Origin: Ardenticatenaceae bacterium
GTDB taxonomy: Bacteria > Chloroflexota > Anaerolineae > Promineifilales > Promineifilaceae
DNA: 39,797 bases
Direction of reading: 5' to 3'
Assembly: GCA_020634495.1 (NCBI GenBank)
Contig: JACKBR010000042.1
Location: 1 to 39,797 of the forward strand
The number at the start of each line of letters is the position of its first letter. Positions within the stretch are counted from its first letter, which is position 1. The position numbers and the translations under genes are program-made. Below are positions 15,096 through 24,599 of this stretch, piece by piece. The notes under the pieces are model-generated. The model did no database searches, had not been told where the DNA came from, and saw only the letters and a list, made by a program, of their open reading frames with translations.

Positions 15096-17156
15096 CTACT
15101 CTCCCGCTTCTTCCAATAAGAACTCAATGGCATCGGCAAAGGTGGCGTACGGTTGCGCCCCAGAAAGGAAGTAGCCGTTCAAAAAGAAGCCGGGCGTGCC
15201 GTTGATGCCATAACTGGCTCCTTCATTTAAATCGGCGATGATGCGCTCTTCGTAAGTGCGATCTGCCAGGCAGGTGGCAAACTGCTCGGCATCTAAGCCC
15301 ATCTCGGCGGCATATTGATTGAACAAGGTGTCGGCATCGGTACGGCCGTTCCACTCAGCCTGGGTCGCAAAAAGCGTATCGTGCATTGCCGCGTAGCTGT
15401 CTTGTTCACCAGCGCAGCGTGCGGCGTTGGCGGCCAGCATCGCCTGCGGATGAATTTGTGTCAGTGGGAAATCTTTAAATACGTAATAAACAACGCCCGT
15501 ATCGATGTAATTTTCCTTCAAAAGCCCGTACGTTTGCTCAAAGTGGCGACTGCAAAATGGGCATTGATAATCGGTGTACTCAATGATGGTGATAGGTGCA
15601 TTGGGATCGCCCACCGCGTAAGCGCCGTCGATAGGAACATCTACTGGGCCGGTTGGCGTTTGTGGCTGGGCGGCCTGGGCCTGGGCCTGTTCGTAAGCCT
15701 GGCGCATTTGGGCCTCTAGGGTGGCCTCTAGCTCACCGTTTTCAATGAGTTCGGCCACAGCGTCAAACACTTCAAACGGCTGTGCTCCCCGCAGCGGGTA
15801 GCCATTCATATAAAAGGTAGGCGTACTGCTGACGCCCAAGGCCAGCGATTCTTGCTGGTTGGCCAAAACAAGCTCGCGCTGGGCACCAGCTTGAATACAG
15901 CCTGTCAGTTCATCGCCATCCAGGCCCAAATCAGCCGCCAGATCAGCAAAGATGCTGATAGCGGCCGTTTCGCCATTGCCGCTCCATAATTCCTGATTGG
16001 CAAAAACAGAGTCGTGCATCGCTTTGTAAGCATCTTGTTCCCCAGCGCAGCGTACGGCCGTTGCCGCCACAATTGCTTCGGGGTGCAGGTTGTCTAACGG
16101 TAAATCTTTAATCGCGTAAAACACACGGCCGTTCTCAATCATCTCCGTAAACAGCGTGGGGAACGTCTCCACGGCATACTGCTGGCAAAACGGGCATTGG
16201 TAATCCGTAAACTCCACAATTTGCACCGGCGCATCTGGGTCACCTGCCGACCAGGCCACATTTTCTGCTTCAACGGGAATGGCGACTGGTGTGGGGACGG
16301 CGTACTCAGGCGGCAGCTCCTCATCGCTAGGGGCGGTGGCAATGCTGCCTCCTTCACTGATCAGGGCAATGGCCTGGTTAAATGAAGCCAGCGGCTGCGC
16401 CCCAATAAACGGCTGCTCGTTAATAAAGAAGCTAGGCGTACTGCTCACCCCACGAGAAAGCCCCAGCTGATAATCTGTCTGAACTTCTGCTGCGTATTTG
16501 TTGGTTTCCAGGCAGCTATTAAAAGAATCCATCTCCAGGGCCAGCGCTTCGCCATAGCTGGTAAAGACGGTATTGGCCTGGTTGTGGCTCCATTCTGCAA
16601 TATTTTCAAAAAGTAAGTCGTGCATTTGCCAATAAGCCACAGCGCCTTGCTCCCCAGCGCAGCGGGCGGCGTTGGCGGCCAACGTTGCCTGGGGGTGGAT
16701 GTTCAGCGGGAAATCGTAGTAAATCAGCAGGACTTCGCCGTTGGCAATTTGGTTACTATTTATAGATGGATAGGTCTGGGCTGCAAAACGGCCGCAAAAG
16801 GGGCATTGAAAATCTGAAAACTCTTCAATGACCACTGGGGCATTGGGATCGCCGCGATACGGCCGTCCGTCATCCGTAAAGCCAACTTCAATGCCATCTG
16901 CATCATATTCAGCAAATTCGTTGGACACGGAAACGGCTGGGGGATTGTTAGATGTGGTAACGGCCGTATCACTTTCTTCATCTTCCCCGGCGTCTTGTTG
17001 CAGAAGAAAACCGCCATCGCTGGGCAGCAATGAATCATTGGCATTGTCATCGGAAACGGTGTCAGTGTCGGCGGTAGGTGCGGCCGCGCCACAACCTGCG
17101 GCAATTAATAATACAAGTGTAGCCCACAACCACACCTTTTTGGTTGAAAATAACAT
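15096..17156 (-). CDS. Lipoprotein with three tandem DsbA-like thioredoxin domains
   Basis: About 686 residues from ATG 17156, chosen because GGAG stands 9 nt upstream; an earlier ATG at 17171 overlaps that site. A lipoprotein signal ends in LLIAAGC (Cys22). An acidic Thr/Ser linker then leads to three successive DsbA-like (thioredoxin_4) domains. The active sites are QCPFC at Cys118, Cys321 and Cys532, each paired with a downstream RCAGEQ motif and a further single Cys (SC/GC/TC), so each repeat has four cysteines. Such domains catalyse or reverse disulfide exchange outside the membrane. Single-domain proteins of about 200-250 residues are the rule, so a triple fusion is unusual. No VKOR or DsbB-like partner is in the window. 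Confidence 0.9.
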   Translation of the reverse strand: MLFSTKKVWLWATLVLLIAAGCGAAAPTADTDTVSDDNANDSLLPSDGGFLLQQDAGEDEESDTAVTTSNNPPAVSVSNEFAEYDADGIEVGFTDDGRPYRGDPNAPVVIEEFSDFQCPFCGRFAAQTYPSINSNQIANGEVLLIYYDFPLNIHPQATLAANAARCAGEQGAVAYWQMHDLLFENIAEWSHNQANTVFTSYGEALALEMDSFNSCLETNKYAAEVQTDYQLGLSRGVSSTPSFFINEQPFIGAQPLASFNQAIALISEGGSIATAPSDEELPPEYAVPTPVAIPVEAENVAWSAGDPDAPVQIVEFTDYQCPFCQQYAVETFPTLFTEMIENGRVFYAIKDLPLDNLHPEAIVAATAVRCAGEQDAYKAMHDSVFANQELWSGNGETAAISIFADLAADLGLDGDELTGCIQAGAQRELVLANQQESLALGVSSTPTFYMNGYPLRGAQPFEVFDAVAELIENGELEATLEAQMRQAYEQAQAQAAQPQTPTGPVDVPIDGAYAVGDPNAPITIIEYTDYQCPFCSRHFEQTYGLLKENYIDTGVVYYVFKDFPLTQIHPQAMLAANAARCAGEQDSYAAMHDTLFATQAEWNGRTDADTLFNQYAAEMGLDAEQFATCLADRTYEERIIADLNEGASYGINGTPGFFLNGYFLSGAQPYATFADAIEFLLEEAGE

Positions 17157-17234
17157 TAACTTAAACTCCATCTATTCGTCTTAACCTTTGGGATGTGTTA
17201 GACTTTTGTGTTTGGTTTACTTTTTTACTTAGAC

Positions 17235-18074
17235 ATGGTCATCGGTTCGTATCTTAAACGAAAAAGGGATAAGACACCACTGAATGCGCGGCTTTATTGG
17301 TTGGCATTAACATTTGTTTTTGTGTGGATGGGGCAGCAGCCAACGGCCGTTGCGGCCCAAACAAGCAGCGGCATTGCCGAACCCGCCGCCGGGGACACAA
17401 TCTCTGGGGTGGTTGCGGTACGCGGAACGGCCGTTCATCCCAATTATTTGCGCTACGAATTGGCCTTTTTACAGCAAGATAAACCTGGGGCAGATTGGAT
17501 TGTGTTTGCCGAAGGAACCCAGCCGGTCACCGATGGCCTGCTGGCAATTTGGGACACCACCGTTGGCCAGGCCATTGGCGCGCCAGTTTTCCCAGACGGC
17601 CGTTACCAGCTGCGGCTGCGCGTTGTAAAAAATGATTTTAACTATGACGAATTTTTCGTCGCAGACCTGATTATTCAAAATGAAGGGCCGACGCCCACAC
17701 CTACACCGGATGAAACGGCCGTGGCCAGCACCGCCACCGCAGCCGCCATTCCCGTACAATCGACAGACAGCACAGACGGCAGCTTTCAGCAGCCAACACC
17801 CTTGCCGTCGCTGACGCCGTTTCCCACACCAACCCCGCCGCCTACGGTGGTTGGGGCCACGCCCGCTGCGGCTCAATCCGGCAGCGAGGCGGACGAAGGG
17901 GGCTTGCTGGGCCAGCTAGAAGCCGCCCAAACTGATCAGGTGGGGGACGCATTTTGGCTGGGCATTCGCCTGACGGCCGGACTGTTTATTGCCGCTGGCG
18001 GATACCTTTTGCTGCGCTGGCTCATCCGCCGCCTGTGGCGCTTTTACTGGACAAAAAAGGGGAGTGAGGAGTGA
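17235..18074 (+). CDS. Membrane-anchored extracytoplasmic protein with Thr/Pro stalk
   Basis: About 279 residues from ATG 17235; the frame opens 27 bp earlier at a GTG and neither start has a clear ribosome site. An N-terminal signal (WLALTFVFVWMGQQPTAVAA) precedes a compact domain of about 110 residues with GDTISGVVAVRGTAVHPNYLRYEL and GRYQLRLRVVKNDFNYDEFF. This looks like a beta-sandwich (Ig-like) and is commonly seen in Chloroflexota surface proteins. A Thr/Pro stalk follows (about residues 160-225), then a single C-terminal membrane helix (WLGIRLTAGLFIAAGGYLLL) and a basic cytoplasmic end. Function unknown; a surface or cell-wall role is inferred. Its stop codon lies inside a heptad repeat array. 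Confidence 0.72.
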   Translation: MVIGSYLKRKRDKTPLNARLYWLALTFVFVWMGQQPTAVAAQTSSGIAEPAAGDTISGVVAVRGTAVHPNYLRYELAFLQQDKPGADWIVFAEGTQPVTDGLLAIWDTTVGQAIGAPVFPDGRYQLRLRVVKNDFNYDEFFVADLIIQNEGPTPTPTPDETAVASTATAAAIPVQSTDSTDGSFQQPTPLPSLTPFPTPTPPPTVVGATPAAAQSGSEADEGGLLGQLEAAQTDQVGDAFWLGIRLTAGLFIAAGGYLLLRWLIRRLWRFYWTKKGSEE

Positions 18075-18137
18075 ACAGTAAAAAGTGAAAAGTGGCTAAT
18101 CAACTTTTCACGAATCACTTTTGACTTTTCACGACTT
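18063..18137. repeat. Inverted pair of five-unit heptanucleotide arrays
   Basis: Five AGT-type units start at 18063, 18070, 18077, 18084 and 18091, and five ACT/ACG-type units start at 18103, 18110, 18117, 18124 and 18131, all exactly 7 nt apart. The two halves are roughly complementary. The TGA stop (18072-18074) of the upstream gene is in the second unit, so the last codons are repeat sequence. This is the cleanest example of the family in the window. Confidence 0.88.
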
Positions 18138-18166
18138 CTTATAAAAAGAAGGAAACACACAATCGA

Positions 18167-20185
18167 GTGAAGAAGATACCGTCGATTTTTTTGATATTCA
18201 TGGCTACGGCCGTTTTTGTTGCCTGTCGTAACGAGGAGCCTTTGCCCACACCTGCGGCCACCATTGCGGTTTCATCTGCGGAGAATGCAGTTGACGACCC
18301 AGCGCCGGACGAGGCGGACACGGCCGTTTCTGGCACCAATCCCACGCCAGAACCTACAGCCACGCCGCTGCCCACTGCCACGCCGCTGCCCCCCAAGCCG
18401 CTCACCGTGTGCCTGGGCGCAGAACCCACCAGCCTCTTTTTGTATGGCGATGACAGCCTGGCGGCAACGGCCGTTCGCCACGCCCTTTACGAAAATCTCT
18501 ACACCACCCTCAACTACGACTACCAGCCGCAAGGGTTAGAAAAGCTGCCCAGTCTGGATGAAGGAGATGCGCGTATTGGATTGGTAGCAGTGAACGAAGG
18601 CGATCTCATTGTCAATTCTGCTGGAAATGTCGTCTTCCTGGTGCCTGGCGTGCAGTTTGTGCGCGGCGATGGCGAATTTATCACCTTTGACCGCACGCTG
18701 ACGGCCGAAGGAGCCGAGCCGTTGCTCATGCAGCAAATGACGGCCGATTTCACCTTCAAACCGATGACCTGGTCAGATGGAACGGCCGTTACCGCCGCCG
18801 ATTCCGTCTTTAGCTACCAAATTGCCGCTGCCTCAGAATCAGTCAGCGACCAAACTAAAATTGAACGCACCGCCAGCTACGAAGCCACCGGGGATCTCAC
18901 CACCACCTGGATCGGACTGCCTGGCTTCCTAGACCCGGAATATTTCACCAATGTCTGGACGCCGCTGCCGCAGCACCAGCTTGGCGAATTTTCGGCGGCT
19001 GACCTGCTGGCCGAAGCGTCGCCCGCGCCGCAGCCAGTGAGCAGCGGCCCCTTTGTGGTGGCTGAATGGCGTCGGGGAGAGGCGCTCATTTTGCACAACA
19101 ATCCCAACTATTACCGGGCAGAGTCAGGCTTACCCCACATCACCGAGCTAACAATCCGGTTTGATTTGGCAGGAGAAACGGCCGTTAACCAAATTGCCGC
19201 CGGGTGTGACATTGTCACCCACGACGCCATCAGCCTGACCCAAACGCCAGACGTACTGGCCGCTGCCGATGCGGGTACGCTGCTGGCCACATTTGTTTCC
19301 AACAACATCTTTGAACATATCGATTTTGGCATTAACTCCTGGGAAAATTATGGCGATGGCGAGCGAAACGGCCGTCCCGACTGGTTTGAAGATGTGCGCG
19401 TCCGGCAGGCCATCACCCTCTGCACCAACCGGCAGCAGCTGGTGGATGAGATCACCTACGGACAATCCCGCATCCTGCACGCCTACATTCCCGACGACCA
19501 CCCGCTCTACCCTGCCGAAGCCCAAGCGTGGGCCTTTGATCCGGCTGCGGGCAACAGCCTGCTGGATGACGTTGGTCTGGAAGATACCGACGGCGACGGC
19601 TTCCGCGAGCTGGTAGAGCGCGATCTAAGCCAGACGATTGTGGCGACAACCACCATGAGCATTACCCTGGGCACCAACAGCGAGAGCGTCATCCGCCAGC
19701 GCATCAACGAGCTGGTTGCGGTCGATCTGGCTGAATGCGGCATCCAGGTGAACCTGTACGACGTGAACGCCAATGACTGGTTTGACGACGGGCCATTTAG
19801 CCCGCTGTTTGGCCGCCGTTTTGACCTGGCAACCTTTGCCTGGCTCACCGGCATTCATCCGCCATGCGGCCTTTACCTCGGCAGCAACGTCACCGGGCCA
19901 GAGGAACGGGGCTTTGGCGGCTGGAGCAACATCAACGCCACCGGCTGGATCGATGAGGATTACGACGCTGCCTGCAACAGCGCGTTGGCTGCATTGCCCG
20001 GCACACCAGAATACACGGCCAGCCATCTGGAAGCGGCCCAAATTTTTACCGAAGCGTTACCAATTATTCCGCTGTTTCACTATTTGAAAACGGCCGTAAC
20101 CCAACCCGCCGTCCTCAACTTCCAGCCAGACGCTTCCCAGCCCTCTGAGCTGTGGAACCTGGCGGAACTAGATATTGAGAATTGA
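18167..20185 (+). CDS. ABC-transporter solute-binding lipoprotein, family 5 (OppA/DppA-like)
   Basis: 672 residues starting at GTG 18167, with AAGGA 11 nt upstream. The lipoprotein signal ends VFVAC (Cys20), followed by a Thr/Pro/Ala linker (to about residue 75). The binding domain shows family-5 landmarks: MTWSDGTAVTAADSVFSY, GPFVVAEWRRGEALILHNNPNYYR, and the late DVRVRQAITLCTNRQQLVDE. Family 5 proteins bind peptides, nickel, or oligosaccharides and deliver them to an ABC importer. No permease or ATPase partner is adjacent, so it may be an orphan receptor. A perfect palindrome begins 2 bp after the stop. Confidence 0.9.
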   Translation: MKKIPSIFLIFMATAVFVACRNEEPLPTPAATIAVSSAENAVDDPAPDEADTAVSGTNPTPEPTATPLPTATPLPPKPLTVCLGAEPTSLFLYGDDSLAATAVRHALYENLYTTLNYDYQPQGLEKLPSLDEGDARIGLVAVNEGDLIVNSAGNVVFLVPGVQFVRGDGEFITFDRTLTAEGAEPLLMQQMTADFTFKPMTWSDGTAVTAADSVFSYQIAAASESVSDQTKIERTASYEATGDLTTTWIGLPGFLDPEYFTNVWTPLPQHQLGEFSAADLLAEASPAPQPVSSGPFVVAEWRRGEALILHNNPNYYRAESGLPHITELTIRFDLAGETAVNQIAAGCDIVTHDAISLTQTPDVLAAADAGTLLATFVSNNIFEHIDFGINSWENYGDGERNGRPDWFEDVRVRQAITLCTNRQQLVDEITYGQSRILHAYIPDDHPLYPAEAQAWAFDPAAGNSLLDDVGLEDTDGDGFRELVERDLSQTIVATTTMSITLGTNSESVIRQRINELVAVDLAECGIQVNLYDVNANDWFDDGPFSPLFGRRFDLATFAWLTGIHPPCGLYLGSNVTGPEERGFGGWSNINATGWIDEDYDAACNSALAALPGTPEYTASHLEAAQIFTEALPIIPLFHYLKTAVTQPAVLNFQPDASQPSELWNLAELDIEN

Positions 20186-20186
20186 G

Positions 20187-20214
20187 GTAGGTCAAGATTG
20201 CAATCTTGACCTAC
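20187..20214. repeat. 28-bp perfect palindrome after the solute-binding gene
   Basis: Arms of 14 nt (GTAGGTCAAGATTG and its complement) meet with no spacer. It starts 2 bp after a TGA stop and has no T-run. It may stabilise the 3' end, act as a weak terminator, or be a dispersed repeat unit. A second long palindrome follows the next gene. Confidence 0.9.
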
Positions 20215-20227
20215 AAACTGGGGCACT

Positions 20228-20878
20228 GTGAACTTTTGGCGCAGATTATTGGGTCGCCGGGCAGAACCGGCAGATGATTTTGATGAGATGAACGACACAG
20301 AACGATTTTTAATCGTTGGCCTGGGCAATCCGGGCCGTAAATACCGGGGCAACCGGCACAACATCGGCTTTATGGCGGTCGATGCGCTGGCGGCTGCCTA
20401 CAAAATTGAAAGCAGCAAGGTGCAAAACAAGGCGATTGTGGGCAACGGCCGTATCCAAAACCAAAACGTCATCATCGCCAAGCCGCAAACCTACATGAAC
20501 AGCAGCGGCGACGCCGTTGGCCCGCTGGCCCGCTACTACAAAGTGCCGCCAGAAAATGTGCTGATCGTCTACGATGAGCTGGATTTGCCCTTTGGCACCA
20601 TTCGTCTGCGCGAAAAAGGTGGTTCTGGCGGCCACAACGGTATGAAGTCGATCATCAACCATTTGGGGCAGGACTTTCCCCGGATGCGCCTGGGAATCGG
20701 CCGTCCATCAGGGCGGATGCCCGTGCCTGCCCACGTTTTGCAAGATTTTGGCAAAGACGATCTGCCCCTGCTAAACGACATCCTGGCTGAAGCCGTCCGC
20801 GCCATTGAGACCTACCTGCGCGACGGCATTCAGCTAGCCATGTCGCGGCACAATGGCAACCTGGTGAATGAAGATTAA
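20228..20878 (+). CDS. pth: Peptidyl-tRNA hydrolase
   Basis: Recycles tRNA from prematurely released peptidyl-tRNA. LIVGLGNPG, RHNIGF, KPQTYMNSSG, VYDELDLPFG and GGSGGHNGMKS are all present. Relative to the internal Met at 20288, the catalytic residues are Asn14, His24, Asn71 and Asp96, close to E. coli Asn10, His20, Asn68 and Asp93. The frame opens at GTG 20228, which would add a 20-residue basic-then-acidic extension (NFWRRLLGRRAEPADD) absent from E. coli Pth. Neither start has a strong ribosome site, so the shorter form from 20288 (196 residues) is quite possible. It lies between two perfect palindromes and upstream of mfd. Confidence 0.95.
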   Translation: MNFWRRLLGRRAEPADDFDEMNDTERFLIVGLGNPGRKYRGNRHNIGFMAVDALAAAYKIESSKVQNKAIVGNGRIQNQNVIIAKPQTYMNSSGDAVGPLARYYKVPPENVLIVYDELDLPFGTIRLREKGGSGGHNGMKSIINHLGQDFPRMRLGIGRPSGRMPVPAHVLQDFGKDDLPLLNDILAEAVRAIETYLRDGIQLAMSRHNGNLVNED

Positions 20879-20882
20879 TCGG

Positions 20883-20915
20883 AGGTGCGACGCACTTCCG
20901 AAGTGCGTCGCACCT
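20883..20915. repeat. 33-bp perfect palindrome between pth and mfd
   Basis: Sixteen-nt arms (AGGTGCGACGCACTTC and complement) surround a single central base. It begins 5 bp after the pth stop and ends 15 bp before the mfd start. There is no T-run. It would form a very stable hairpin in the pth-mfd transcript and may limit read-through or be a mobile palindromic unit. Confidence 0.92.
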
Positions 20916-20930
20916 GGATAATTACCACAC

Positions 20931-23900
20931 ATGACAGTTTCTGGACTCCTCAACATCTTCAACGAACTGCCCGCTTTTGGCCAGCTGGTGGCGGAACTGG
21001 ACGAGAAAAAATCGGTTCCGGCTTTGACGCTGCCCACGAGTGCGCGCACGGCCGTTCTCGCCCAGCTCTACCTGCAAAGAAACGCGCCTGTTGTGCTCAT
21101 CACCGGCAAAGTGGAGTCCGCCGCCGCCTGGATTCAGGCGTTGGAGATGTGGCTGCCGCCCGGCGACGTGATGCGCCGCCTGCCCGAACCCACCCCGCTG
21201 CCTTATGATCGCGGCCCATGGAGCGAGCGCTGCCGCGCCGACCGGCTCACTGTTCTTACCCGGCTCATGGCCGGGCAGCATCCGCAAATGCCCGCATTGG
21301 AACTGCCCCCGTTCATTGTCACCTCGGCCCGCGCCTTTCTGCAAAAAACGCTGCCCAAACGCCGCTTCATGACCAGCACCCGCGTGCTGCGCGTAGGCCA
21401 AATCATCGACCTGGAAAAGATTATCGCCACCTGGCTGGGCATTGGTTATGAAGAAGCCAGCGTGGTAGAAGCGGCCGGTCAGTTCAGCCGTCGCGGCGGC
21501 ATCATCGACATTTTCCCCATCGCCATGCCCTTCCCCGTGCGCATTGAGCTATTCGGCGACGAAATCGACACGATGCGCACCTTTGATCCGGCCACGCAGC
21601 GCTCCATCGAAATCAATGGCAGCGCGTCGGTAGAAACCATCATTGTGCCACCGACGCGGGAAGCGCTGCCCGCAGTAGCGCAAGATTTTGCCCTCTCTTT
21701 GCCCGAAGAACTTGATCCGCAGCCGGAGGAAGGCAGTTTGCCCTCCTGGCGCGACGACATCGCCGATTTGCGAGCAGGGAACGCTTTTCCCAATCTGGAA
21801 TATTATTTACCGCTGCTTTATCCGCAGCCTGCCAGCTTGCTGGATTATTTGCCCGACGAGGCGCTGGTGGTGGTGGACGATTGGCGCGAACTGGCAACGG
21901 CCGTAAGCGAACTGCACGAACACGCCGACCAGATGGCCAATGAGCAAACCAGCCTGCCGCCTAACTTTCAAAGCCCGCTGTTTGCCTGGGAACAAATGGT
22001 GGACTTGCTGAATTGGTGGCAGCCGCTGATTTTGGGCGATGGGCCAGAAGGAGACGATCCGGAACGGCCGTATCTCGATTTTGCCTCCTCATTTGAACCA
22101 GGCCCACGCTACGGCGGTCAGGTACGGCCGTTGCTCACCCAGCTCAAATCCGCCCAAAAAGAAGGCGACCGCGTGGTGGTGCTCAGCCAGCAAGCCGCCC
22201 GCCTGCAAGACCTCTGGCGTGAAGAACTGCGCGACATCAAACCGGAAAGCCTCATCCTGCGCGGCGGCCTCACCAGCGACGAAAATGGTGACGAACCATC
22301 ACCTGGTCACCCTGTCACCTTGTCACCCAATCACCCGTCGCAAACACTTTCCAGCTTACCGGACTCCGGCTCCCTCACCTTCATCCAGGGCGCACTGCCA
22401 GAGGGCTTTGTCCTGGTGCGGCGCGAAGATGACCACATCTTGCTCGATTTGCTGACGGATGCCGAGATTTTTGGCTGGAACCGGCCCGCACCGCGTCGCT
22501 GGCGCTCACCGCGCCCCATCGCCCCAGAAGCCCGCTTTGCCGACATCACCGCCGGGGATTACGTGGTGCATCTGGAATACGGAATCGGCCGTTTTGCCGG
22601 GCTAGTGGTGCGCAACATCGGCGGCATGGAGCGGGAATATTTGCTCATGGAGTACGCCAACGGCGACACGCTCTATGTGCCCGCCCACCACGCCGACCGC
22701 TTGAGCAAATGGGTTGGGTCAGACGAACGGCCGCCCAACATGCACCGCCTGGGCGAACGTTCCTGGACGCAGGCCAAAGCCAAAGCCCAAAAAGCTGCCG
22801 ACGAGCTGGCCGACGAACTGCTCGACCTGTACGCCACCCGCGAAACCATTGCCGGCCACGCCTTCTCGCCAGACAGCGAATGGCAGGCCGAGCTGGAAGC
22901 CAGCTTCCCCTACCGCGAAACGGAAGACCAGCTGCGCGTCATTGGCGAAGTGAAGGCCGATATGGAGCAGTCTCAGCCGATGGATCGGCTGGTGTGCGGC
23001 GATGTGGGCTACGGCAAGACAGAAGTGGCTTTGCGTGCCGCCTTCAAAGCGGTGATGGACAGCAAGCAAGTGGCCATTTTGGTGCCGACGACGGTGCTGG
23101 CGCAGCAGCATTTTAATACCTTTTATGAACGGTTACGGCCGTTTCCCGTCAAAGTAGAAATGCTCTCCCGCTTCCGAACCCAAGCCCAGCAGAATCGAAT
23201 TGTGAAGGGGTTGAGAAACGGCCGTGTAGACATCATCATCGGCACTCACCGCCTGCTGTCCGACGACATTTCCTTCAAAGATTTGGGCCTGGTCATTGTG
23301 GATGAAGAACAGCGCTTTGGCGTGGCCCACAAAGAGCGGCTCAAGCAGTGGCGCACCGAAGTGGACGTGCTCACCATGACCGCCACGCCCATCCCCCGCA
23401 CCCTTTACATGAGCCTCACCGGCGTGCGCGACATCAGCATCATCGACACCGCTCCAGCCGAGCGGCTGCCCGTGCAAACCTACGTCGGAGCCTTTGATGA
23501 AACGCGCCTCAAGCGGGCCTTGCAGCGTGAACTAGACCGGGGTGGGCAGGTGTTCCTGGTACACAACCGGGTGCAAACCATCGACATCATTCACAAGCAA
23601 ATTGAGCGGCTGGTGCCGGAAGCCCGCGTGGCCATCGGCCACGGCCAGATGAGCGAGCGCCAGCTAGAGCGCATCATGACCGACTTTGACGAGGGCAAAA
23701 TTGACGTGCTCATCAGCACCACCATCATCGAAAGCGGGCTGGACATCCCCAACGCCAACACCCTCATCGTGGATCGGGCCGACCGCTTTGGCCTGGCGCA
23801 GATGTACCAGCTGCGCGGGCGCGTGGGGCGCGGGGCCAAACGCGCCTATGCCTATTTCTTCCACGCCCCCTGGCGCACGCTTAATGAAGATGCGCGGCTG

Positions 23901-24569
23901 CGTCTGGAAACGATTGCCGAGCAAACGGAACTGGGCGCGGGCTACCAGATTGCCCTGCGCGACATGGAAATTCGCGGCGCGGGCGATTTGCTGGGTGGGG
24001 CGCAAAGTGGGCACATTTCGGCCGTGGGCTTTGATTTGTACACCAAGCTGCTGGCCAACGCCGTCAAGCGGCGCAAGGCGGAGCGCCAGGGCGAAACCCT
24101 GCCCGCCGAGCTGCCAGAAGCGACGCTCATCGACGTGCCGCTGGCCGCCTACGTGCCGCCCGACTACGTGCCCGACCCCGCGCTGCGGCTGCGGCTCTAC
24201 CGGCGCATGGCCATGCTGGGTGATCTGGTTGAAATTGATGAGATGGCCGTCGAGCTAGCCGATCGCTTTGGCCCCATTCCCGATCCGGTGCATCATTTGC
24301 TGTACCAGTTACGGATCAAAGTTTTGGCAGAGCGGGCGCAGGTAACGGCCGTAACTACCGAAGCGGGCCAGATCAAAATTCGCCTGCTGGATTTGGAAGG
24401 CATCGACCGCTTCCGCTTGCAACGTTATTTAGGCGAATTGGTGCGCGTCAGCCGCAAAGCCATCTGGATGCCCCGTGACCTGAGCACGAAGGAGTGGCAG
24501 GTGACGCTGGTACAGGTTTTAGAGCGCCTGGCTTCCTTTGAACGAGACAAAATGAAATTGTCATCATAA
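20931..24569 (+). CDS. mfd: Transcription-repair coupling factor Mfd
   Basis: 1212 residues, within the normal size range. Mfd removes RNA polymerase stalled at lesions and recruits UvrA. The N-terminal UvrB-like module contains [15 protein letters not shown] and [32 protein letters not shown]. The CarD-like RNA-polymerase-interaction domain is near residue 535-570 ([17 protein letters not shown]). The translocase core has [11 protein letters not shown] (Walker A, about 690) and VDEEQRFGV (Walker B, about 790), then TATPIPRTL and the TRG region GRVGRG. The C-terminal regulatory domain runs from about 1040. A non-conserved stretch near residues 440-480 is rich in Ser/Pro/His. It begins 52 bp after pth and may be cotranscribed. 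Confidence 0.97.
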   Translation: MTVSGLLNIFNELPAFGQLVAELDEKKSVPALTLPTSARTAVLAQLYLQRNAPVVLITGKVESAAAWIQALEMWLPPGDVMRRLPEPTPLPYDRGPWSERCRADRLTVLTRLMAGQHPQMPALELPPFIVTSARAFLQKTLPKRRFMTSTRVLRVGQIIDLEKIIATWLGIGYEEASVVEAAGQFSRRGGIIDIFPIAMPFPVRIELFGDEIDTMRTFDPATQRSIEINGSASVETIIVPPTREALPAVAQDFALSLPEELDPQPEEGSLPSWRDDIADLRAGNAFPNLEYYLPLLYPQPASLLDYLPDEALVVVDDWRELATAVSELHEHADQMANEQTSLPPNFQSPLFAWEQMVDLLNWWQPLILGDGPEGDDPERPYLDFASSFEPGPRYGGQVRPLLTQLKSAQKEGDRVVVLSQQAARLQDLWREELRDIKPESLILRGGLTSDENGDEPSPGHPVTLSPNHPSQTLSSLPDSGSLTFIQGALPEGFVLVRREDDHILLDLLTDAEIFGWNRPAPRRWRSPRPIAPEARFADITAGDYVVHLEYGIGRFAGLVVRNIGGMEREYLLMEYANGDTLYVPAHHADRLSKWVGSDERPPNMHRLGERSWTQAKAKAQKAADELADELLDLYATRETIAGHAFSPDSEWQAELEASFPYRETEDQLRVIGEVKADMEQSQPMDRLVCGDVGYGKTEVALRAAFKAVMDSKQVAILVPTTVLAQQHFNTFYERLRPFPVKVEMLSRFRTQAQQNRIVKGLRNGRVDIIIGTHRLLSDDISFKDLGLVIVDEEQRFGVAHKERLKQWRTEVDVLTMTATPIPRTLYMSLTGVRDISIIDTAPAERLPVQTYVGAFDETRLKRALQRELDRGGQVFLVHNRVQTIDIIHKQIERLVPEARVAIGHGQMSERQLERIMTDFDEGKIDVLISTTIIESGLDIPNANTLIVDRADRFGLAQMYQLRGRVGRGAKRAYAYFFHAPWRTLNEDARLRLETIAEQTELGAGYQIALRDMEIRGAGDLLGGAQSGHISAVGFDLYTKLLANAVKRRKAERQGETLPAELPEATLIDVPLAAYVPPDYVPDPALRLRLYRRMAMLGDLVEIDEMAVELADRFGPIPDPVHHLLYQLRIKVLAERAQVTAVTTEAGQIKIRLLDLEGIDRFRLQRYLGELVRVSRKAIWMPRDLSTKEWQVTLVQVLERLASFERDKMKLSS

Positions 24570-24581
24570 AGTGGGCTGATT

Positions 24582-24590
24582 TGCTATAAT
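24582..24590 (+). promoter_or_regulatory. Extended -10 promoter of the PIN-domain operon
   Basis: TGC directly followed by TATAAT gives an extended -10 element (TGnTATAAT). The box ends 9 nt before the PIN gene's ATG, so the leader would be only about 0-3 nt. No ribosome site is present, in keeping with leaderless translation. No well-spaced -35 box is seen, as expected for an extended -10 promoter. Confidence 0.55.
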
Positions 24591-24599
24591 TACGTTGTT

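Noticed and set aside
18063..18137. Heptad arrays as CRISPR
   Set aside because: The unit is 7 nt with no spacers and no cas genes are present.
20931..24569. Long frames on the opposite strand of mfd
   Set aside because: They are shadows of a strongly conserved gene in GC-biased DNA.
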